Assembly: GCA_026981655.1 (NCBI GenBank)
Contig: JALSIJ010000270.1
Span: forward strand, 1 to 36,169
From: Rhizobiaceae bacterium
GTDB taxonomy: Bacteria > Pseudomonadota > Alphaproteobacteria > Rhizobiales > Rhizobiaceae
Reading direction: 5' to 3'
DNA length: 36,169 nucleotides
Both the position numbers and the translations under genes were made by a program. Shown here piece after piece: positions 31,580-36,169 of this stretch. Within the stretch, counting starts at the first letter, position 1. Each line of letters begins with the position of its first letter. The notes beneath the pieces were generated by a model. It saw nothing but the letters and a program-made list of their open reading frames with translations. It searched no databases and was not told where the DNA came from.

Positions 31580-32971
31580 ATGCAAATATCTCCGGATATA
31601 GATCAACCAGCCTCAGAATTGAAACCTATGAATATTCTTGGATCGCCCCTCCAATCAACTGGTATAACCGCATTGACCGGCCTGGCTGCCGATCTGGCCG
31701 AGCGTGAAGCAATCGGCAAACCGGTGCGTATTGGTATTATCGGTGCAGGTGAAATGGGCACCGATTTGGTGACCGCCGTTGCCCATATGCCAGGGGTCGA
31801 GATTGTGGCGATTGCTGACCGTCGATTGGCAGGCGCTCCCAAGGCCATTGAAATTGCAGGCTATGATGCCGACAAAGGAGCAATTTGCGAATCCTCGACG
31901 CAGATGAATTTGGCAATTGAAAACAACCAGATAGCAATTACCCGTAATGCAGCGGATGTGGTATCTAATGAATTGGTTGAAGTGGTTATAGACGCAACAG
32001 GTCGCCCATCAGCTGGTGCTGAAATTGGCCAGAGCGCCATTGATAACGGCAAGCATCTGGTGATGATGAACGTCGAAGCTGATGTCACTATTGGGCCTTA
32101 TCTGAAAAATTTGGCCCGGAAAAAAGGTGTCATCTATACGGTGGGTGCCGGTGATGAACCAAGCTCCACTATTGAGTTGATCAATTTTGTCACAGCGATG
32201 GGGTATCCCGTTGTTGCTGCAGGCAAGGGCAAGAACAACGCGTTCAATATTCAGGCGACGCCTGACGACTATCGCGAAGAGGCTGAGCGCCGCAATATGA
32301 ACCCGCGTATGTTGGTTGAATTTATCGACGGTTCAAAAACTATGGTGGAAATGTGCTGCATCGCAAATGCCACCGGCCTTGTGCCCGACAAGCCGGGTAT
32401 GCACGGGCCGGATTGCTCGCTGGAAGAATTGCAGGATGTGCTTTGCCCGGTTGAGGATGGGGGGATACTATCGCAAAAGGGCTGTGTGGATTTCACTGTC
32501 GGCAAGGGTGTCGCACCTGGAATTTTTGTCATCGCTGAAATGTCTCATCCGCGGATTCGTGAACGAATGAATGATCTGCATCTTGGGCCAGGGCCCTATT
32601 ACCGGTTTTACCGGCCCTACCATCTCACCAGCCTTGAAGTCCCATTGTCGGCAGCCCGTGCGGTGCTCTATGGAACGGCAGATATGCAGCCGATGGATCG
32701 ACCGGTGGCTGAAGTTTGTGCGCTGGCAAAACGGGATTTGAAAAAGGGCGAAAAACTCGATTTTATCGGCGAGTATTGCTACCGTTCATGGGCCATGCGC
32801 GCCGATGACGCACGTCACCAGCAGGCGATACCGGTTGGGCTGTTGGAAAATGGAATTATGACCTGTGATGTAAAAATGGGAACACTGCTGACCCGCGCCA
32901 ATTGTGACATTGATGAAACATCGACGCTTTATAAAATGCGAAAAATGCAGGATGAAATGTTAGGCTACTAA
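31580..32971 (+). CDS. COG4091-type NAD(P)-dependent dehydrogenase with C-terminal SAF domain
   Basis: 463 residues. A Rossmann motif IGIIGAGEMGTDLVTAV (GxGxxG at 55-60) begins the nucleotide-binding half, followed by a homoserine dehydrogenase-like central region (MNVEADVTIGPYLKNLARKKGVIYTVGAGDEPSSTIELINF) and, from about residue 350, an SAF domain (VCALAKRDLKKGEKLDFIGEYCYRSWA...GLLENGIMTCDVKMGTLLTRANCDI). The family is annotated as predicted homoserine dehydrogenase with SAF domain; its substrate is probably a sugar acid or related compound, not certain. No aspartokinase neighbour is present, so a role in threonine synthesis is unlikely. Start could be ATG 31580 or ATG 31628; neither has a strong ribosome binding site. 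Confidence 0.88.
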   Translation: MQISPDIDQPASELKPMNILGSPLQSTGITALTGLAADLAEREAIGKPVRIGIIGAGEMGTDLVTAVAHMPGVEIVAIADRRLAGAPKAIEIAGYDADKGAICESSTQMNLAIENNQIAITRNAADVVSNELVEVVIDATGRPSAGAEIGQSAIDNGKHLVMMNVEADVTIGPYLKNLARKKGVIYTVGAGDEPSSTIELINFVTAMGYPVVAAGKGKNNAFNIQATPDDYREEAERRNMNPRMLVEFIDGSKTMVEMCCIANATGLVPDKPGMHGPDCSLEELQDVLCPVEDGGILSQKGCVDFTVGKGVAPGIFVIAEMSHPRIRERMNDLHLGPGPYYRFYRPYHLTSLEVPLSAARAVLYGTADMQPMDRPVAEVCALAKRDLKKGEKLDFIGEYCYRSWAMRADDARHQQAIPVGLLENGIMTCDVKMGTLLTRANCDIDETSTLYKMRKMQDEMLGY

Positions 32972-33070
32972 CGCATAAGCTATTCAGATCGTAGAATAAA
33001 TTAGTATTTTGTTGACGATGATAAATTTTAATTTTCGATTGTAAGGTTTCTGTCAGCTTCAATTTTGTAA

Positions 33071-33094
33071 TGCCTAGCTATCAAAAACTAGGCA
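33071..33094 (+). promoter_or_regulatory. Inverted repeat overlapping the ribosome binding site of the cytochrome operon
   Basis: TGCCTAG (33071-33077) and CTAGGCA (33088-33094) form a 7-bp stem with a 10-nt A-rich loop. The only Shine-Dalgarno-like triplet (AGG, 33090-33092) is in the right arm, 9 nt before the ATG at 33102, so it would be masked by the hairpin. It could instead be a protein operator. Confidence 0.45.
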
Positions 33095-33101
33095 ACACAA
33101 A

Positions 33102-34262
33102 ATGAGCGATATTAGTCTAATCAGTGGCGCGAACCACGGGAAAGCTTCAGCCAGAGGTGTTCGCATTTGGGACTTACCCGTGCGCCTGTTTCACTGGGGG
33201 CTTGTTGCAGGCGTTTCAACCGCACTGGTTACCGGATTTTTGGCCGAGGAATGGTATCTCTATATCCATAATTGGGCTGGATATACAATTGCATTCCTGA
33301 TTTCATTCAGATTGATTTGGGGATTTTTCGGGTCGAAATATGCCCGTTTTGCAAGTTTCATTTTCACCCCAAAAGAGACCATTGGGCATATCAAGGAATT
33401 TGCACGCGGAAACTCAGCTCATTATTCAGGGCACAATCCAGCCGGTGCACTGATGGTTTTTGCACTGTTGGCAGTGCTTTTGCTACTCACTGTTTCCGGC
33501 GTGATAATCCTTGGCGGGCAAGAAAACCTGGGTGCTCTGGCCGGGTTTGTTTCATTTGAAATTGGTGCGTTTCTGGTCGAAATTCACGAATTGCTGGCCT
33601 GGTCACTGATGCTTCTCATCATCGCCCATGTGGCCGGCATGATTATTGAAAGCCGCATCAGTGGTGAAAACCTTGCCCGCGCGATGGTCACCGGCAATAA
33701 AAAAGATGCAAGCAATCAGCCGATCACCATGCCGGTATCAACGATTGTTCTGCGTGCCGTGGTAATTGCAGCAATTGTTGGTGGGGCAGGTTTTGCACTT
33801 TATCAAAAATATTCGGCTGTACCCGCCAGCGGGTTGGTAAAGCTTGTACCAAACGAGACCTATAACAGTGAATGTGGCGATTGCCATTATGCCTATCACC
33901 CAAGTCTGCTACCAAGAAGTTCGTGGCAGGGCATCATGGCCAACCTCGAAAACCATTTTGGTGAAGATGCTTCACTCGATGCAGAAACGGTTAAATCCCT
34001 ATCCGCATGGCTGAATGAAAATTCATCTGAGATATGGGACACAGAAGCCGCCAACAATCTGCGCAAGGTTTCTCCAAAAGCGCCGTTGAGCATATCTGAA
34101 ACGCCCTATTGGCAGTCAAGACATTCTGAAATCAACAAAAATGTATTCAAGCAGACCAATATTGGAACCAAAGGAAATTGCATTGCCTGCCATAGCGATG
34201 CAAAAACCGGTCGCTTCGATGATGCTGCAATTTCAATTCCACCTCCCAAGCCAAATACCTGA
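33102..34262 (+). CDS. Cytochrome b561-type protein fused to a diheme cytochrome c (DHC) domain
   Basis: 386 residues. Residues 20-190 are a four-helix cytochrome b of the Ni/Fe-hydrogenase b-subunit type: VRIWDLPVRLFHWGLVAGVSTALVTGF with His31, His56 (YIHNWAG), and in helices 3-4 His162 (EIHELLAW) and His176 (IIAHVAG) as likely haem ligands. A further helix (VLRAVVIAAIVGGAGFALYQ, 217-235) leads into a periplasmic domain with two c-type haem sites, CGDCH (258-262) and CIACH (360-364), and NHFGEDASLDAET between. That domain is clearly homologous to the free DHC encoded at 34718. Predicted role: moves electrons from quinol to periplasmic c-type carriers. First gene of the operon. Confidence 0.93.
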   Translation: MSDISLISGANHGKASARGVRIWDLPVRLFHWGLVAGVSTALVTGFLAEEWYLYIHNWAGYTIAFLISFRLIWGFFGSKYARFASFIFTPKETIGHIKEFARGNSAHYSGHNPAGALMVFALLAVLLLLTVSGVIILGGQENLGALAGFVSFEIGAFLVEIHELLAWSLMLLIIAHVAGMIIESRISGENLARAMVTGNKKDASNQPITMPVSTIVLRAVVIAAIVGGAGFALYQKYSAVPASGLVKLVPNETYNSECGDCHYAYHPSLLPRSSWQGIMANLENHFGEDASLDAETVKSLSAWLNENSSEIWDTEAANNLRKVSPKAPLSISETPYWQSRHSEINKNVFKQTNIGTKGNCIACHSDAKTGRFDDAAISIPPPKPNT

Positions 34263-34280
34263 TATATAAAGGATATTACC

Positions 34281-34682
34281 ATGAAAAAAACTCTACTCGT
34301 AATTTCAACCGCAGTAATGGTTGCACTGGCGGCACCTGCATTTGCCGGCGCCAAACAAGACGCAGTAATGGATCATTACAAAAAACTGGCAAAAGGCAGT
34401 TTTTCCGCAGAACGCGGCAAAGCATTCTACAGCGCAGTCCACACCGGCGGCAAACCAGCAACACCATCTTGCACATCATGTCATACAAAGTCGCCCACAG
34501 GCACTGGTCAAACAAGAGCAAACAAACCGATTGCCCCAATGGCGCTTTCTAAATCTCCGGATCGTTTTGGTGATTTAAAAAAGGTTGAAAAATGGTTTGG
34601 CCGCAATTGCCGCAGCGTTTTGGGCCGCGAATGCACCGTGCAGGAAAAGGGTGACTTCCTTGCCTTCATGTATAGCCAATAG
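34281..34682 (+). CDS. SHP-like oxygen-binding cytochrome c (DUF1924)
   Basis: 133 residues. A Sec signal peptide (TLLVISTAVMVALAAPAFA-GA) precedes a single c-type haem domain with CTSCH (Cys64, Cys67, His68). The C-terminal WFGRNCRSVLGRECTVQEKGDFLAFM contains Asn109 and the cysteine pair Cys110/Cys118, matching the Asn axial ligand and disulfide of the sphaeroides haem protein (SHP), which binds O2 and NO when reduced. In Rhodobacter and Shewanella SHP is encoded with a diheme cytochrome c and a cytochrome b, as here. Only 18 bp separate it from the fusion gene. Probable periplasmic terminal acceptor or small-oxyanion/oxygen chemistry; the natural substrate of SHP is unsettled. Confidence 0.9.
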   Translation: MKKTLLVISTAVMVALAAPAFAGAKQDAVMDHYKKLAKGSFSAERGKAFYSAVHTGGKPATPSCTSCHTKSPTGTGQTRANKPIAPMALSKSPDRFGDLKKVEKWFGRNCRSVLGRECTVQEKGDFLAFMYSQ

Positions 34683-34717
34683 CCCCAAGTCCCTTACCTT
34701 ATACGGAGAGTATTATT

Positions 34718-35161
34718 ATGAAAAAGACAATAGTAATGACCGCAATGATTGTGGCAATGGCGATGATGCCAGCCAATACATGGTCGAGAGACCGTGGTGT
34801 TAAAGATGAATTGACCAAAACTGAATGCGGTGCTTGTCATATGGTTTTCCAGCCACGGTTTTTGCCGGCGGTATCATGGACCAATATCATGTCTGATCTT
34901 GGTAATCATTTTGGCGAAGATGCTTCACTGGATGAAGAATCCAGAACCAAAATTGAGGCCTATCTGGTCAAAAATGCCAGAAAGAAAGAATTTAAATATA
35001 TAGGGAACGGCACCCAGCCTATCCGTATTACCGAAATTCGTTGGTTTAAACGTGAGCATCGCAACGAGGTGTCAAAACGTGCAATGAAACGTGCAGGCAC
35101 TATGGCCAATTGTGTGGCTTGCCATAAGGGGGCTGAAAAAGGCCAATATGACGACGATTAA
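34718..35161 (+). CDS. Diheme cytochrome c (DHC)
   Basis: 147 residues with signal peptide (IVMTAMIVAMAMMPANTWS-RD) and two haem sites: CGACH (37-41) and CVACH (132-136). Between them NHFGEDASLDEES carries His64, and RWFKREHRNEVS carries His114; these are likely distal haem ligands. DHC is the known electron donor of SHP. It is a paralogue of the C-terminal domain of the gene at 33102: both have ECG.CH...P..LP..SW..IM..L.NHFGEDASLD and NC.ACH...K.G..DD. 35 bp after the SHP gene, which has its own ribosome binding site (GGAG); the operon ends in a strong terminator. Confidence 0.93.
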   Translation: MKKTIVMTAMIVAMAMMPANTWSRDRGVKDELTKTECGACHMVFQPRFLPAVSWTNIMSDLGNHFGEDASLDEESRTKIEAYLVKNARKKEFKYIGNGTQPIRITEIRWFKREHRNEVSKRAMKRAGTMANCVACHKGAEKGQYDDD

Positions 35162-35188
35162 GTTGTATTAATCTCTAGTAGCTTATTT

Positions 35189-35226
35189 GCGGCGGTTATT
35201 CTTTTGGGGTGGCCGCCGCTTTTTTT
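35189..35226 (+). terminator. Rho-independent terminator of the cytochrome operon
   Basis: GCGGCGG (35189-35195) pairs with CCGCCGC (35213-35219), 17-nt loop, followed by seven T (35220-35226). Its right arm and U-tract lie inside the last codons of the converging zinc-ribbon gene, where they encode the KKAAATPKE tail. Confidence 0.85.
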
Positions 35227-35519
35227 GCTGCAATTTTTCTGGACTTTGGAATGTTTGCAGAACGGCATTCAATCAATCCATCATATTCGGGCGTTTCAAA
35301 TTCGACGTTGAAAGGCAGGTTTAAAAGTTCCTGCAAATAGGCTGATAGTCCACCAACAAATTGATTAAGATTGCCGCAAATATCGCAAAGAACATAAACC
35401 TGTCCATCAATGCGCCGGGGTCGCCAGCGACGGGGCAATGTATCTTTCATCGCAACCGGGCCGGATTTTGGCATATTGAGTACCACCTCAATCTTGCAGG
35501 CATCACAGCAGACTTTCAT
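35196..35519 (-). CDS. Small zinc-ribbon-like protein of unknown function
   Basis: 107 residues. Cysteine pairs at CCDAC (Cys5, Cys8; Cys4 adjacent) and LCDIC (Cys45, Cys48) look like a four-cysteine zinc site; Cys85 is extra. Between them lies MKDTLPRRWRPRRIDGQVYV, a basic segment. The C-terminal 20 residues are Lys/Ala rich. I do not recognise a named family. ATG 35519 has AGGAG at 6 nt. It converges with the cytochrome operon and is divergent from puuE; a near-perfect 22-bp inverted repeat lies 20 bp upstream of its start. Possibly a redox- or metal-responsive accessory protein, but that is a guess from context. Confidence 0.75.
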   Translation of the reverse strand: MKVCCDACKIEVVLNMPKSGPVAMKDTLPRRWRPRRIDGQVYVLCDICGNLNQFVGGLSAYLQELLNLPFNVEFETPEYDGLIECRSANIPKSRKIAAKKAAATPKE

Positions 35520-35538
35520 GGAAAGCTCCTTTGGAATT

Positions 35539-35560
35539 TATATTCAGTTTTTTGAATATA
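35539..35560. promoter_or_regulatory. 22-bp inverted repeat TATATTCA-n6-TGAATATA, candidate ArsR-type operator
   Basis: TATATTCA (35539-35546) is the exact reverse complement of TGAATATA (35553-35560). Its inner core is ATTC-n8-GAAT, the spacing reported for the sulfide-responsive ArsR-family repressors SqrR/BigR. It lies in the divergent region between the zinc-ribbon gene and puuE, close to where the former's promoter should be. Confidence 0.5.
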
Positions 35561-35685
35561 CATTTTCCCCCAAATCTGCAACTTATAGAGCTGTCGCCGA
35601 TCTCGGTTACTAATATTATGGTTGCATTTAACTGTAATGATTGCTCATTATAGCCAATCCCCGTTGATGAAATGAAAGACTGTTC

Positions 35686-36169
35686 ATGACTGATTACCCG
35701 CGCGATATGGTTGGCTATGGCCGCAATACACCTAATCCTAAATGGCCGAATGATGCCCGTATCGCCGTTCAATTCGTGATCAATTACGAAGAGGGCGGTG
35801 AGAATAACATTCTGCATGGGGATGCGGCTTCTGAAGCCTTTTTGTCTGAAATTGTCGGGGCTGCCGCCTGGCCCGGTCAGCGCCATATGAACATGGAATC
35901 AATTTATGAATATGGTTCGCGCGCCGGTTTTTGGCGGTTATGGCGCATGTTCACCGAGAGAAATATGCCGGTCACCGTGTTTGGCGTTGCAACGGCTTTG
36001 GAAAAAAACCTGGAAGCGGTAGCCGCCATGAAAGAGGCAAATTGGGAAATTGCCACCCACGGGTTGAAGTGGATTGAATATAAGGATTTCGCCAAAGAAG
36101 ATGAACGCAAACATCTGGAAGAGGCGATCCGTATTCATACGGAAGTGACCGGCAGCCGCCCAAGGGGCG
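35686..36169 (+). CDS. puuE: Allantoinase PuuE, N-terminal part (cut by window edge)
   Basis: Open from ATG 35686 to the window end, 161 codons without a stop. The translation begins MTDYPRDMVGYGRNTPNPKW and continues NYEEGGENNILHGDAASEAFLSE, MNMESIYEYGSRAGFWRLWRMF and THGLKWIEY, all typical of PuuE, the metal-independent polysaccharide deacetylase-type allantoinase that opens allantoin in purine breakdown. About 150 to 310 further residues should lie to the right. The gene is in the divergent orientation to the zinc-ribbon gene. No strong ribosome binding site is seen (AAAG about 10 nt upstream). In related genomes puuE heads a uricase-pathway cluster. Confidence 0.93.
   Translation, partial: MTDYPRDMVGYGRNTPNPKWPNDARIAVQFVINYEEGGENNILHGDAASEAFLSEIVGAAAWPGQRHMNMESIYEYGSRAGFWRLWRMFTERNMPVTVFGVATALEKNLEAVAAMKEANWEIATHGLKWIEYKDFAKEDERKHLEEAIRIHTEVTGSRPRG

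Noticed and set aside
32316-32570. 84-codon frame on the plus strand within the SAF-domain dehydrogenase gene
   Set aside because: Out-of-frame shadow inside a conserved protein; no ribosome binding site.

Overview
The window is chromosomal DNA of an alphaproteobacterium, most likely of the Hyphomicrobiales (Rhizobiales) group. Three things point there: the rpsF-rpsR-DUF2232-rplI ribosomal cluster, the split F0 ATP synthase operon with two b-type subunits (atpI-atpB-atpE-atpF'-atpF) without F1 genes beside it, and the allantoinase PuuE at the right edge. Base composition looks moderate and even. No phage, insertion sequence, integrase, rRNA or tRNA gene was recognised. Most genes are housekeeping.

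Layout. 1-1997 (minus): rpsF, rpsR, a DUF2232 membrane protein and the start of rplI. 2445-4568: a large secreted protein of unknown function, then a bidirectional terminator and an outer membrane beta-barrel gene. 5348-6841: a DUF2975 membrane protein, a small XRE repressor and a lipoprotein in one operon. 6940-7702 (minus): an ArsR regulator with an SRPBCC/AHSA1 partner. 8140-9178: a DksA-type zinc finger protein and a divergent NnrU-type membrane protein. 9405-13346: a TPR membrane protein, der, and a SleB-type cell wall hydrolase. 13609-16294: the F0 operon. 16348-22958 (minus): rnhB, a radical SAM protein, moaB, ispE, a TPR protein, a TrmN6-like methyltransferase and a DUF2007 protein. 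23278-24294: a polyprenyl diphosphate synthase. 24732-25157 (minus): an orphan. 25356-30406: an acyl-CoA ligase, a YjgN/DUF898 membrane protein, an M48 peptidase and a DUF1499 protein. 30563-31471 (minus): an MBL-fold hydrolase. 31580-32971: a COG4091-type dehydrogenase with SAF domain. 33102-35161: a cytochrome operon (cytochrome b fused to diheme cytochrome c, SHP-like oxygen-binding cytochrome, separate diheme cytochrome c). 35196-35519 (minus): a small zinc-ribbon protein. 35686 to the end: puuE.

The most unusual content lies between genes. Four intergenic islands (about 6.85-8.13, 11.54-12.0, 24.3-24.7 and 30.4-30.55 kb) are assembled from a few shared modules: a two-hairpin element with five copies, an arm-variable hairpin with a conserved GCACGT...GCGCAA core (tandem at 53 bp period and dispersed), a 41-bp tandem array that starts inside the der stop codon, and a module of about 50 bp shared between two islands. 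In the first two families the stem sequences differ from copy to copy while base pairing is kept, so structure, not sequence, appears to be under selection. They resemble in style the mosaic intergenic elements known from rhizobia, but I cannot assign them to a named family from sequence alone.

The clearest functional system is the SHP/DHC/cytochrome b operon: a predicted route from the membrane quinone pool through cytochrome b and diheme cytochrome c to a small periplasmic haem protein with an open or Asn-ligated iron. It is notable for carrying the diheme domain twice, once fused to the cytochrome b and once free.
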